Positions 48,115 to 60,535 of a DNA stretch of 64,000 bases are shown here, piece after piece. Below the pieces are notes generated by a model. That model had not been told where the DNA came from and searched no databases. It worked only from the letters and a program-made list of their open reading frames with translations. A program made the translations under genes and the position numbers. The stretch covers positions 41,643,645 through 41,707,644 of the forward strand of contig JAULJL010000001.1 in assembly GCA_030761205.1 (NCBI GenBank), written 5' to 3'. Every line of letters begins with the position of its first letter. Within the stretch, counting starts at the first letter, position 1. Origin of the DNA: Fremontodendron californicum. Taxonomy: Eukaryota; Streptophyta; Magnoliopsida; Malvales; Malvaceae.

Positions 48115-51100
48115 AACTGGTTTCTAACAGCCGGGGAAATTAAAGAATCCAAGAGAGGTACGTATAAGACGGTGCACCAAGATTTTGGAAACAATCTTAA
48201 TTATAGGAGGTACATGCAAAGGCTGATGGGCGCTTTGAAAGGTTTTAATGACCAAACAGCCTTTCTAATCTCATCCATTGATAAAGGGGTAAGGAGTGAT
48301 TGCACAATCAGAATCCGAGAATTTTCGCAACTTTACTTCTTAGCTCCACCATTCAAAACCCTACTTCCGTTGTAAATATTGTCTTATTATCCTATTTTGT
48401 ACGTATAGATATGGGGAAAAATGGGCTTCCTTTTGGTTTTGTAGATGAAACCAAGAAAAAGAGAAGTCTTATCCCCCATTGGCTTCACTTGTCCATTACT
48501 CTTCAAATATAGCTTTCATTGGAGGACCGCTAGCAACTGTTATTATCCTTTTAGTTTCTTTAATCTCATGCGCAAGAACCACTAGCCCTTGAAAATGCCT
48601 TCTCGGATAAATGTTAATCGAAATTAATCGAAATAGTCATATTAATTGAAATATTATGTTTGATAATAATTTGATATTATGTTATACATATTTGATTTAT
48701 TAAAAATTTAGAATGCTTATTTATTTTCTAAAAGAGTAATAAAAATAAAAGAGCTCGCTCACAGCTTGTTAAGTCATATAAAACCGTATCTTAAAAGTTG
48801 GTTGTATTGCTTATTTTGGTATTTAAGTTGTTATAGAAAGTAACTAAAAAACTCAGTTAATTGAAAATCAACTGAATTAATTGAAATAATTCCGGTCAGT
48901 TAAAGTACATTTTTCGTTATTCAATTTGGTTAACGGTTAAAAAAAATCAGTTAATGTTTATTCGATTCGATTATTAATCGAATTCACAAATTCACAGTCC
49001 TATAAATAACTAGTTAGAAAGTGAGTAAACTTCCAGTACCTAATTCCAGATAACTAATTACAGATTGAGAATTACATTCTGCACCTAATTCCAGATAATT
49101 TATTTAGACATTTAAGCTAATTACAGATTGAGAATTACATTCTATTTGATAAAAAAAGATGGTAGAGTTATAAAATAAAGCATTTTATATTAAAATTTTT
49201 TCCATCCTTTTGTCTATCTTCTTTATCAAAGGGAGGAATGTAAATGTTATGAGAGGCGCGCGTGACACTGGAACTACAGTGGGCAATGGAGCTAGGAATA
49301 TCATTTTCATCTATGGATGGTCAGTTTTCATCAAATGATCAAGACCAGGGTGTGAGTTTCAAGCTTTTTGGTCGACATGATTGACCGGTATAGTGGATAA
49401 TTAGGTGGCAATAATATTTGCATGATTATGATGAAAACATATGCAGTAGTAAAAGAATAATAATAAAGTAAATATGAAAAGAAGCTGAGTAGAACTGGGA
49501 CTGACTGCCCGGATCAACCCAACACGGCAAATGATTCGAAGGTATAAGTAAAACTGCATTTTCCCAGAACCGATCGATCATCATCCGATCAAAATTCAAT
49601 AATTTCTAGTCGAATTTCGATGAAGCAAGAGAATCCAGAAATTTTACCAATTTTTATATCCTAAATTATTGGCTAGTGAATAGTAAAAAAAAAGGGCACT
49701 TTAAGCAATTGTGTGCTTTGCAAGATAAATAGAACGTGAGAGGTGGGACTTCATATATATGCATGAAATGATGGTGAAGATGACGGGGAGGGACCCAGAA
49801 TTTTGGGTTGATCAAATACAAAGAATCCCTTGGATTGAGGAGGAGGAGGAGGAGGAGGCAGCAGCCTTGAATTGTGGGTCCTTTTTTATTTTTATTTTTT
49901 TTATAATCACCTTTTCTTTAACGTTCATCAGCCACTATATGAAAAGAAGAGAAGAGGAAGAAGAAGAAGAAAAAGAAAAAGAAAAAGAATGTGATGTGCA
50001 TGTGATCCAACAGCCTTTATGTTCCCCTCTTCTATCACAAAATATACATAAACCCACCATTCCTTTCCTTCTCTTCTAACTCTCTTATTTTGACATTCGG
50101 ATACTAATTGTTTTTTTGGTTAATCATGTCGATTTCGGAGTTTAGTCCAACTGATTCATGCAATTATTTTTAAAAGATGACATCTAATAAATTTAAAATT
50201 CAAATCAAAATCTCTACAATCTCTTTTCTTATCCTCAAATTGTAATCTATAAATGTTAAGTTTTTTTATTTAAAAACTTGAATTAATTTGGGCCCAGATT
50301 TAAACATGCAAGGTTGGCCATGTTTTCATAATGGCACTGATTAAAAGCAAGTTTTTTTTTTTTCTTTCACTAGTGGAATTCAAAGACCACTCCCCCCCCC
50401 CATATCACATCAAGCTATAGCTAAGTTGATATCAACTAGATTGATATTGTCTTTAATTTCTTTCTTTGAGTGGGGGAAGTACTTTCTGAATTAAATCTGA
50501 TATTCTTCATGATGATCTGTAGAATATATACTTACATATCAATTTATTGTCCTTTGTACATGACAAAGTTTCACACATTTTATAGTAGAGGAATGGGATA
50601 GCTTTTTCACGTACGTATAGAAGAAAGTTGAATTTTCATGTCTTTTAACAAAGGAATGAAGAAAAAAGAAGGAATAAAAAAAAAGGAAAGGAAAGATAAT
50701 GGGATGAAAGACATCTCTTGTTGTTCTCTCCTTTTAATGTAACTCTTCTCTAAAGTTTTTTTTTGTTAAAATGAACTTTTCTTTTATTTTGATAATAAAC
50801 AACAGACCATGCAAGTCGAAAATTTCGATACTGAAACCCCCTTTGGTCCCATTGCTAAAGAGATATTAGTTGAAAACCCCTTTTTGGACCCATTGCTAAA
50901 GAGATATTAGTCGCGAAGGAAGCTGCTTTTGATGTCTTTTTTTTAGAGGGAAAAATAGAGATTTTGCATGGGAAGGAACCTAATTCTAACTATTATATTA
51001 TACGTTTTCATAAACAGATTCCTTTATATCTAATCATCAATCAGATAAAAGCAACTTTCTTACATTCTTTTGTCTTCATCTTGGCCATTGTTTCAGCCCA

Positions 51101-52380
51101 TTTTCAATCCTACAAATGCAATTTGAAGCACATTTCAAAGCATAATAAAAATTAATATAAAGCTTCCAAATATAAATATATGCTTGAAAATTTTATTGTA
51201 GGCGCATGAAATCCAACACCAAAGAGTCACCAAATGATTTAGGATGAGTCAACACATTAGTTATCACTGCTGGCAAGTACTATGCGTTTATGCTCTAAGA
51301 TATAAAAGATATGAAATAAGATTCAAAAACCATGAGTCGTCATTCAATTCATTCTCTCCTTACTGCCTCTTTCTTCTCTTTGAATACCTTCAGTCGTTCC
51401 AAATTCCTAGATTTGACGTCCTTTTAATTGTTTGTTCTTCTTTAACAGGTTCAAGGTGCAGCATATATTGACCTTTCAGTAATCCAATCCTTTGGACCCA
51501 AAAGACATCAACAGACATAGCTAAGTTATTGAAAGATTTTCCCTCACCCATATTAATGTGGTTAACTTCATGCCTATTGTATTGACTCATTTCTTCATTT
51601 AATACAATATCAAAAAAGTTTGATGGGCAAATTTCCAACAATAATGTGAAAATACTTATAATTGCTAACTGTTTCAGTAAAAAATTTATTGGCCATGCAT
51701 ATAAAATATACATACGTACAGGGATTTTGAAGTTGAAAACAGCTTAGTTTCTAGAAAATTAATTGTGAATTTGGTGACCCTGTGCTTTCTAAAGCCATCG
51801 AACTCAAACGATATAAATGAAGTAAAACCAAGAGTCTTAAAAGGATTATAAAAGCAGTTGCTAGTTGCTTACCTGTTAACATTGATTGCCATAAGTACAA
51901 GAATCATGCAATTGCAAGGGAAAAATATGAAGTTATACATTCTTAATTTCTGCGACAAATTATTAAGGCAGTATATATATGGATTAATGCACTAAAGTTG
52001 TTGATTCTTGAAGTGCATGCACTTCTATCAATCTTTTTTTTTTTCATAATGAAAATTTCTTTTAAAAAGAAAATATTTGGGGCAGATAAGTTGTTTGAAT
52101 AAATTTCCACGACAAGGCAAGATGTGTGCCTTAGAAGAACATCATGGGCGCCTTCTCTTGATGCTTAATCTCGAATTTAGTTAATTGAAAAGTTTGCTGC
52201 ATTGCAAAGCATAACCAGATAAAGTTCCTAGTTGTTTGAGCTCAAATCCTATTTGATTTAATTCACTAGTACTAGTATTAATCATAGTTAAGGGGGGACG
52301 GGTAATTCAGGCAAAAAGAATAGCACGTTCTACTTGTTTGCATGCATTATTTGAGCAGCAGGCAGCAGGGTACCTCTCTT
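48115..52380. other. Intergenic DNA with small duplications
   Basis: No gene is recognised. A tandem duplicate (CCTAATTCCAGATAA ... ACAGATTGAGAATTACATTC) lies at about 49037-49145. A second (CCATTGCTAAAGAGATATTAG) is at about 50848-50868 and 50890-50910. About 48600-49000 is a degraded repeat rich in 'aattaatcgaa'. The frame 49759-50079 is Glu-rich low complexity. The segment near 50165-50265 belongs to a repeat also at 4920 and 54115. Confidence 0.45.
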
Positions 52381-52389
52381 CTTCTGGTG

Positions 52390-52556
52390 CAAATAAATTT
52401 GATAATTTTGGATGAAACATAAAACATTTAATAAATATGATATGAAATATTTAAAAATAATTAACATGATTAACATGACAAGTTTAATACACGTATCATA
52501 TTTGTATTTTAAATTTTGATATATTTTATATTTACACGATTAAAAAAATACAAAAC

Positions 52557-52596
<40 letters not shown>

Positions 52597-52610
52597 CAGA
52601 TGCAAATTTG
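52390..52610. repeat. Degraded dispersed repeat with (TA)n microsatellite
   Basis: Shares 'aacatgacaagtttaatacacgta', 'tatttacacgatta' and related words with 54690-54925. Ends in a TA dinucleotide run (about 52559-52594). Confidence 0.55.
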
Positions 52611-54689
52611 GAAGAGGTGTCATCTACAAGGACATAGATGTCAATCACACAAATAAAAACTAAGGACAAACCCTGCCTACATCTCTGCACATCCAAGACA
52701 ATTACCTATTTTATCCTCTCCATTTATATCACACTGCCATTTCCTCGTGGGATCCATATCCCCTCGTGACCTTCCCTTCTTATTCTTAATCTGAATTTCA
52801 ATCCCAATTTTTCCCTTTCCTTTCCCCCAATTTTATTACTATTTTTTTTTTCACTTCAAAACTCATCCTGGCCTTTGCACATGTTTTAAGTTTCAACCTT
52901 TTCTTTGACCACCCATTATCTGCAATTCACAGATTAGATGCTTTTGTGCATGTATAAATTAATGGACATATCAATAACATATAGAGCTCTATTTGTTTTC
53001 TTGATATCTGAGTTTCTAACATGCATGTAATATATAGTATTAATATATGCAAATGCAAAATGGCAAATGAGATTTGTCTTTGAATGTCTTCCATCTCTCT
53101 CTCTCTCCCTCGCTTCTGCTGAGAAAAACAGACAGTGAAACAGACAAAAGAGAGTGCAAGAAGAGACAGAAGAAAGAACCTTGTAGCTTGTCGTTGTCGT
53201 TGTCGTATTGAATACAGATTTTGATTCTTTCTTTTCTTTTTTCTTTTTTTTTTTTCACTTAGTCATCAACCCTTTTTCTTTTCCCTTAAAATAATTAGAA
53301 GTAGTAGTGGGTAATTTGATCTGTATTAGTTATGTGTTTTAAGTTGTCTCTCCTTGAAATTCCCATATTCAAAGCCATTTAAATATTGCTAACCCTTGTT
53401 CTATATATATTTGTATTGTTTATTAGAATATCATTTATCTCCTAGAAGAAGAAAAGAAAAGTAAAATATAGTATTTTGTAAAGGGAATCGGCGGTGGTCA
53501 TGTGAGAGAAAGAAGGGAGGGGTGTGGGGTTCACTTTCACTGCATTTTAGAAATTAGAATAGAATCTTCTTGGCTCTCCTAAAAATGTAGAGTGGAAGTA
53601 AGAAAGAGAGAGGGAAGTGTGTGGGATTTCATTTTGGTAGTAATGGTGTGGTGGGCTCGGTAGGATCTGTGTATAAGTTGCTGACAACTTGTTGAGAGCA
53701 AAAGATCAGCCTTTGTTCTTTAGATTTTGATTTTTCATACTATTCGTGGGACCCTTATCACACTCTTATATATATGATGAATGTCTTAATGCAAACAAAA
53801 ATCGATTTCCCAATAGGAAAAAAAAAAAAGAAAGAGAAGATTTTGTCTTCTAGTTTTAACCTTCCTTTTCATCATCTGTTCAACTGTTTCTTTGCTTCTG
53901 TTCCTTGTCCATAAACTGCTCATTTTCATCAATGAGATAGGACCCATTTTTGTATTTCTTAATGGATTCCACCATATCTCAAGATCTCATGTTTCACCCC
54001 CATGGATTAAGTACATGATTAGGTTAATCAAAGGTGGTAAGTGGTAACTAATCTGCCATAATTTCTAGTTAATAATATTGAACTAATTTTGGTACTCATA
54101 CAATCATTCTTAAAATTCTTGAAAAATGACATTTAATAAATTTAAGATTCGAATTTTAATATTTACAATTTCTTTCTCTATCTCAAGTTGCTCTCCTTTA
54201 TAAAAAAAATAAATAATAATAAAGAGTAGCATACACCAATACAATATCTTGTGGAGGAAATTAACAATCTAGTACTGTTTTTGGTGAGTTGGAATAGTTT
54301 GAAAGGAAATTATTCCCAGAAATGTGTATGTAACATGAATGAGGGAGATGAGTAATGGTGGTAATAAATAGTACTAGTACTATCTTATCAAGGGAAAAGA
54401 ACAAAACAGGAATCACGAGAATGGCAACATACAAAGAACCATCAACAAAAATAAAAAAAATAAAAAAAAGACTGTCTCCATGTCAACCGCTGCAACAACA
54501 AAAAAATGTACAGGTTTGCAGTTGCAGAAAGCCTCCTGGTGAGGGTGTAAACAATTGAGGGAAGAATTAAAAAAGTTTGGAGAAGAGAAAAAGAGACATT
54601 GTGAACATGCAATAGCAAGTTTTAGAAGGTGTTATTCTCATACTTGAGGAAGCATTTCTCATCTATAAGTATCTTATTTTGGCAATTAC
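52611..54689. other. Intergenic DNA, no gene recognised
   Basis: CT-rich (53093-53110) and GA-rich (53500-53620) stretches could belong to a promoter or leader, but no coding exon follows. The tRNA and known miRNA sequences I can recall do not occur. Confidence 0.35.
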
Positions 54690-54925
54690 ACTTGTTAATT
54701 TTGGACAAGATATCAAAATATATGTCACAAATACAACATGTTTAATAAATACAAAAATAATATAATAAATATGACATTATATGTTTAAAATAAAATTAAC
54801 ATGACATGTTTAATATACATATTTAGGATTTTAATAATTTATATTATATTTATATTTACACGATTAATATGAAAAAAAATACGAGACATGACATGTATAT
54901 ATGAATTGCCAAATGTAACTGATAT
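54690..54925. repeat. Degraded dispersed repeat, second copy
   Basis: Related to 52390-52610 (ATGTTTAATAAATA, TTAACATGACA, TTATATTTACACGATTAA). Confidence 0.5.
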
Positions 54926-56015
54926 CGTTTTCCGTCATTTTGGTAAAATGTAAATATATTTTCATGATCACATGCAAAAAAATAAAAATTATTTTTCTGT
55001 GTGTACTTGTTAATTTTGGTTTATTGACTATTTATTTGAAATTGCATTGGGAAGTAGTAACTGATAAAACTATATGATAATATAAGGATTAATAACTAGC
55101 AAACAGTCAAAAGAAGATGAGAGGGTTATAATTTTTGGTCCTTTGCTATCCAAAAAAGAAGAGGGATGAAATGAAAGGGATCAAAATCTAGTCTCGAATA
55201 TGGAATTTACTTTGCACCGAATAATTATGGTCTTTACCAAGTGAAAATTTGTGCAGTATATTCTTCATTCTAATCGCTCTTTTCTTTTACTTAGGAAAAA
55301 AAAAAAGTAGTATCTTTCAATAGTTAGAATATACCCTGAAATTAGCTACCCTTCTCTTTACATTTCCTCGATCTTAATTCATACTATTAATAAGTTTGAA
55401 TGTACGTACATAGATATACAAATTTAGAGTTTCAAAAATAAGATCAAATTTTGGATTTCTTAATACCTACCCGTATATGCTATATGCATGAAGCATCAAG
55501 TTAATTAAAGACCAGATTTACGTATAATGGAAAGCGATTTGGGTTGCTTAATAATAGAGGTATTCATGATCAGATCGAGTTAGGCTAGAATAATAAAAAA
55601 TTACTTATTCAGATCCGGTCCGATCTAATTCAAAAGCTCGTTTTATTATTTAAAATATATTAAAATATTATTTTATATTAATATTGATATTAATATTTTA
55701 TAATTAAATTTAAATTAAAAATATTTTTTATTTATTAAATAATAAATTAATAGAGTTCTTGAACCTGTTTGGATTATAAAAATCTTACTGCAAACGTGAT
55801 TTTATTTGAATTGAATTTATTAAGTTGGACAAATAATTTGATCCGTAAACAGATTTATCTTATAAGATAAGATTAACTTTTGAAATAATTTTTTTTAGAA
55901 AGAAAAGTACCCTGTACCCCCAAAGAAAATGTAAAGAAAGGAATTATCATGGGTGGGGGAACTTGGGACAGTTTTAACTTTGTTTTTCCAATAATGAGAA
56001 TCATGGGCATCATAA

Positions 56016-56047
<32 letters not shown>

Positions 56048-56658
56048 ATTAGTCATCATTTTTCTTTTCTTTTTTTCACTTTGGACCTACTGTCTTAACT
56101 CATCACAGAATGAATCCATTTCTCACTTTTGTAAGATCCCTCACTGTCCACTCATTGCTATATGGTTTTCATGCAATCTTGTTTAAATTTTGACACTTGT
56201 TGCAGTAAAAACCCATATGACCCTTTTTTTTTCTTCCAATTTTGCTTTTTCTAGACTATATTTTATTAGAGAATCAATAAATATTTCAAGATTGAATGTT
56301 TTTCAGCTTATTATTTCCAAATGTCATTTTTTACTCCCAACGGCAAGAAATTTTCCATGCCCTCCCTCCTTAGTCCTTATTGAGAGAGAGAAAATAATTA
56401 TAAAACAAATATTTTTTGAAAGATTACAAAAAAGGAAAAAAAAAAAAAAGTGAAAAACTGTAATATTTTTAGGGCCAATAATTCAATCACCTGAGAGACA
56501 CGTCAGCAAAAGAAGAAGCCGAGCCGAAGGAAGAGCCAAATTAAGCTGGAGGCTCAAAGGGCAAAGGCGAAAGGGCTACATTCCATAGAAGTATAGAAGC
56601 TATAGTTTATAAAAAATTGTAAGTTAGTAAGTAAAGGTAGTAATGGCCAGAGGCAGAG
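54926..56658. other. AT-rich intergenic DNA up to the GC-rich element
   Basis: No gene is recognised. An (AT)n run lies at about 56017-56041. From about 56500 the composition turns GC-richer just before the LTR element. Confidence 0.4.
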
Positions 56659-58009
56659 TGTCATGGTCTGGCATCGGTATGCCTTGGTGTTACCATGACT
56701 ATACCGATGAGGAGCATCGGACGAGCCTTGCCAATGGGATAGGTGATCCCTGATGGTGCCAAGAGTGGCACGAGCCTTGGAGCAGATCGACTTGTGGGCA
56801 CCTTGGAGCCAGTTAGCCTTGTGGGCGCTCCCGGGTGAGCCACGTGCGGAAGCATTCGAGTGGGTTGGTGGAGTATTGAGACGGATGGTAGCAACGTTGG
56901 GATCAAGAGGAAGATCTTTGTGCTTGGAAGTGGGGCTTGAGTGGCCTCGAGTTGGCTTGAAGAAAAAGTGTCCATATTTCAGACATCCCAACGGTTCCTG
57001 GTGGTAGAGCTCTTAAAGCTCTTAAGCTCTTTATAGGGGGATGATCGGTGTCAGCTCTCCACCACCCCTCACCTTGCAAGCGGGCAAGGCCTTGCTTGGT
57101 GCAAGTGAGCTACTCCTAGGCACATGTGGCGCTTAGGTGGGTGAGCATCGGGGCCAAAGAATGGCACGGTGTTTCTTCGGGACAAGGTAATCCCGGGGAC
57201 GGTTCGAGGCTAGCTGGCCTCATATCGCGCCAGTGGGTTGAAGTGAGGGTTCGGACCATAGCATCGCTATGCCCTGCGGGCTCCTCCACCCAAAGTCCAG
57301 AATGTTGCCTGGGATAATATTATGGTTCTTGCGTAGGAGGGGCACCGAGATGAGATTGTGGGACAAGTGGGCTAGCAGGCCGGCAAGCTGCGAGTCCCGT
57401 GTGGCTTATCGATGGCAACGAGCAAGTGTGCTGGAGCTGGGACAACACACTTGAATATTGAGACATGAACATGATGTTGGGTGTCCACCATGTGTGAAAC
57501 TAGCTAGGAACAAGGCTAGGAGCTTGGCCTAAATAGTGGCCTTTGTAGGCAACGAGTTAAGCCTAGTGTGGCTCTTTGCTGGTGCCAGTCCAGCTATTGA
57601 GTTGTGCCTCAGGGTTCAACGCACAAGAGCTTCGAGGCGTGTATGCATGCATGGTGTTGGGTTCTCACCATGCTAAGATGCAAGATCCCAAGAGAAGTGG
57701 GGCTAAGATCCCCTTATGTAGACCTGAAGGGTCGATGCTCGGGATCTTCATGCGGGAAGCATGCTCGGGGCCTCTTGTAGGCAAGTGTGCCGTTTGCATA
57801 ACGGGAGTTGGTGTCCTCCCTAGATGACTTGAGTATTGGGTGTGTGGCCTAGTAGGGCTGGGCCATGAAAGGCTCTCGAGTATGTGACTTAAGAGATCGT
57901 GTGTTGTCCATGCGAAAATGGACCCGAGATAGGCTGACCTCGACTAGGAGTAGTCTTGGTGCCGCACGATCGCATCGTTTTCGATTTAGGGAACGTGCTG
58001 TCCGTGACA
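56659..58009 (+). repeat. 5' LTR of the non-autonomous element
   Basis: 1351 bp, TGTCA at the start and TGACA at the end (perfect inverted ends), two bases before the PBS. A palindromic 'gagctcttaaagctcttaagctc' lies near 57007-57030. The open frames inside differ between the two LTR copies and are not conserved genes. Confidence 0.85.
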
Positions 58010-58011
58010 CG

Positions 58012-58023
58012 TGGTATCAGAGC
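58012..58023 (+). other. Primer-binding site (tRNA-Met) of the non-autonomous element
   Basis: TGGTATCAGAGC, the same primer site as in the copia element at 31267, two bases after the LTR end. Confidence 0.92.
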
Positions 58024-58099
58024 GAAACTAGTCTCATCCTTTGCGCTAGGATGATGACCCGAGTAAATTGAAACGTGGGAATTGAATCGATGTTGGCTC

Positions 58100-59085
58100 G
58101 AAGGAAGCCATTGAGGCGATAGTGCTTGCTCAAAAGAAGCCATTGATGCGAATGAATGGGCTTGGCTCGGAAAGGGGCCATCGACCATAACGTGAGAATT
58201 GGCCATATTTATAAGGTCTTCGAGTGGGCCCTTGGTTGCCAAGTGAGAGGTCATGGGAGCACAGCCTCACCTATCGAATGGTGTTGTCTTGTGTGGGCAC
58301 AAAATGCCACTCGACTTATGGCCGACCTATGAGACCCCAAATTGCGAATGGGGGCACACCTTGGAACGATGTTGAGAAATGCCATGTGGGCCAAATCGAT
58401 AAGGTCCCGAGAGGGACATGAGTTGAGTTATTGAGTATTTTAACTAATGTATGCACTTTGTTATGTGCAGGAGCCCTAGCGGGGGTAGGAGTGATGCACC
58501 TAAGTGGTGCTTGGAGCAAGTTGCAAAGAGACCACAAGGAAAGTGGTAGGCCAGCGGACCAAATGGGTTCGAGACGGCCAGCGGGCCAAAATAGGTCATG
58601 TTGGTCAGAGGACCACCCGAGCTTGAGTAAGGTGTCGAAACCGCTTTGGTTGGACTTGGTCAGAGGACCAATCGAGTTGAGTAGGCCAATGGATAAGGCC
58701 GTACGAGTTTACGATCCGGTCAGAAGATCTTTTGAGTTTGAGCAAGGCATGAAGTGCCTTTCGAGTTGAGCAGGATCGGGAGAAGTCTTCGAGTTTAAAC
58801 CAGGTGAAGAGTACTATCGAGTTATTTGTTGGCCAAATGGGATGGCCATTTGAGTTTGTGCGGGTGTGGACCCCTGAGCTACAACGGGTTAGCGAACCCT
58901 TGTGTACTGAGCAGGTCAGAGGGACTCTGGGTTTTGAGTCCAAATTGGATCAGCGGATCCTAAAGTGTAGTGTGGGCCAGGGATGCCCTTATTCGAGATT
59001 GAGCAGAGTGGGTTGCATTGGAGCAATGTGAGGCAGTTTGCAAGCTTCACCAGAGTAACGAGTCAGGTTGGCCGGTGGGCCTCTT
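58100..59085 (+). repeat. Array of small stem-loops with varying stems in the element interior
   Basis: Short inverted repeats recur about every 20-60 bases, separated by linkers rich in 'TCGAGTTGAGCA'. Many have 4-6 bp stems and a loop close to AGNG. Examples: GTCCC/GGGAC (58404-58417), GGCC/GGCC (58576-58587), GGTC/GACC (58603-58614 and 58658-58669), GGCC/GGCC (58684-58700), AAGGCA/TGCCTT (58744-58760), TGGCCA/TGGCCA (58830-58848), GGGT/ACCC (58862-58873), GGGTT/AACCC (58886-58899), GGATC/GATCC (58947-58960), GGGC/GCCC (58974-58988), CATTG/CAATG (59016-59028), GGCC/GGCC (59070-59081). Stem letters change in both arms together. Confidence 0.7.
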
Positions 59086-59824
59086 GAGCTAAGAGTCACG
59101 ATAATAGTGAAGTCTGAGCTTGAGTAAAAGTGGAGGAGCACTTGTGTATGTACACCAAGGAACAGCAAAGCTTAAGCTTGAGCCAGAGTTGAGTACCTGA
59201 ATCGAGTTTGGGAGAATGTGTGACATTCAAGGATGAGATCCAGTTCGAGCTAGTGTGAGCTGGTGCCGCATAGAGATAAGGTTGGCGAAGAGGGCCACAC
59301 CCAGGTGGGGTGACCATGAAGAGGCCAAGAGGACCTAAGTTGGAGGATGACTAAAGTGTTTGAATACCCACGTGCTGAGAACCCGTGAGTGTGGTGCTAC
59401 TTACATGCAGTTAGCCAAGCACCACGTCCAGAGGGGCGCATCAACTCGTGATGCCGCATGAGTGCGGTTGGTTGCGTTGGCCACAACTTGAGAGACGCAT
59501 CACCGGGTGTCAATGACGTGGTGGTGTTCATTCGACTAAGGGTCATGTCCAACAAGGGTGCCTTGAAGCAGCAACTAGATGATCATTGAAGATCTTGAGC
59601 AGAGACAGATTTGGAGACCGTTCCAAGGTGGAACGGGTACAAGAGGTACCATGATACGGATTGAGTCAATGTCAGCGAATGAGAACTTTGTGCGATGCCT
59701 TATTGGATGGAGAGATCATGTCCCAGTCCTTGAGGGCAAGAGAGGGACATATGAGAAATGTCAACTTTGTGCAACAAGGTAACTTGGGTATGATCTTGGC
59801 GTCGATGAGGGCATCGACATAGTA

Positions 59825-59836
59825 AGTAGGGGAGAG
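59825..59836 (+). other. Polypurine tract of the non-autonomous element
   Basis: GTAGGGGAGAG directly before the second TGTCATGG; the plus-strand primer site. Confidence 0.8.
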
Positions 59837-60535
59837 TGTCATGGCCTGGCATCGGCATGCCTTGGTGCCACCATGACTACCCCGATGAGGAGCATCGGAC
59901 GAGACCTTGCCAGTGGGATAGGTGATCCCTGATGGTGCAAGAGTGGCACGGGCCTTGGAGCAGATCGACTTATGGGCACCTTGGAGCCAGTTAGCCTTGT
60001 GGGCCTCCCGGATGAGCCACGTGCGGAAGCATTCAAGTGGGTTGATGGAGTATTGAGACGGATGGTAGCAACGTTGGGATCAAGAGGAAGATCTTTGTGC
60101 TTGGAAGTGGGGCTTGAGCGGCCTCGAGTTGGCTTGAAGAAAAAGTGTCCCCATTTCAGACATCCCCACGGTTCCTGGTGGTAGAGCTCTTAAAGCTCTT
60201 AAGCTCTTTATAGGGGGATGATCGGTGTCAGCTCTCCACCACCCCCTCACCTTGCAAGCGGGCGAGGCCTTGCTTGGTGCAAGTGAGCTACTCCTAGGCA
60301 CATGTGGTGCTTAGGTGGGTGAGCATCGGGGCCAAAGAATGTCACGGTGTTTCTTCGGGACAAGGTAATCCCGGGGACGGTTCGAGGCCAGCGGGCCTCG
60401 TATCGCGCCAGTGGGTTGAAGTGCGGGGTTCGGACCATAGCATCACTATTCCCCGCATGCTCCTCCACCCAAAGTCCGGAATGTTGCCTGGGATCATGTT
60501 ATGGTGCTTGCGTAGGAGGGGCACCGAGATGAGAT
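59837..60535 (+). repeat. Truncated 3' LTR
   Basis: Aligns to 56659-57355 and stops at GATGAGAT, where the intact 5' LTR continues with TGTGGGAC and this copy continues with TGTCGCAACC. Confidence 0.9.

Larger units (their letters stand above)
56659..60535 (+). mobile_element. Non-autonomous GC-rich LTR retrotransposon (LARD-like), 3' LTR truncated by nested insertion
   Basis: LTR (TGTCATGG ... TGACA), PBS, a 1.8-kb interior, polypurine tract, then a second LTR start. The interior has no gag, protease, integrase or reverse transcriptase in any frame, so it must depend on another element. Base composition is far more GC-rich than the surroundings. The two LTR copies, compared over about 700 bp, differ by roughly 5% by eye, so it is older than the copia element. 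The lineage is unknown; the PBS/PPT layout fits Ty3-gypsy or copia alike. The candidate left target duplication is CAGAG; its partner is not in the window. Confidence 0.88.

Noticed and set aside
49759..50079. 106-codon frame with Glu runs and a hydrophobic stretch
   Set aside because: Low-complexity GAG/GAA repeats, no homology, no splice partners; probably untranslated.
46000..56600. Hidden protein, tRNA or miRNA gene in the gene-poor stretch
   Set aside because: No exon-like frame, tRNA box pair or conserved plant miRNA I can recall was found by eye; a computed search could still find one.
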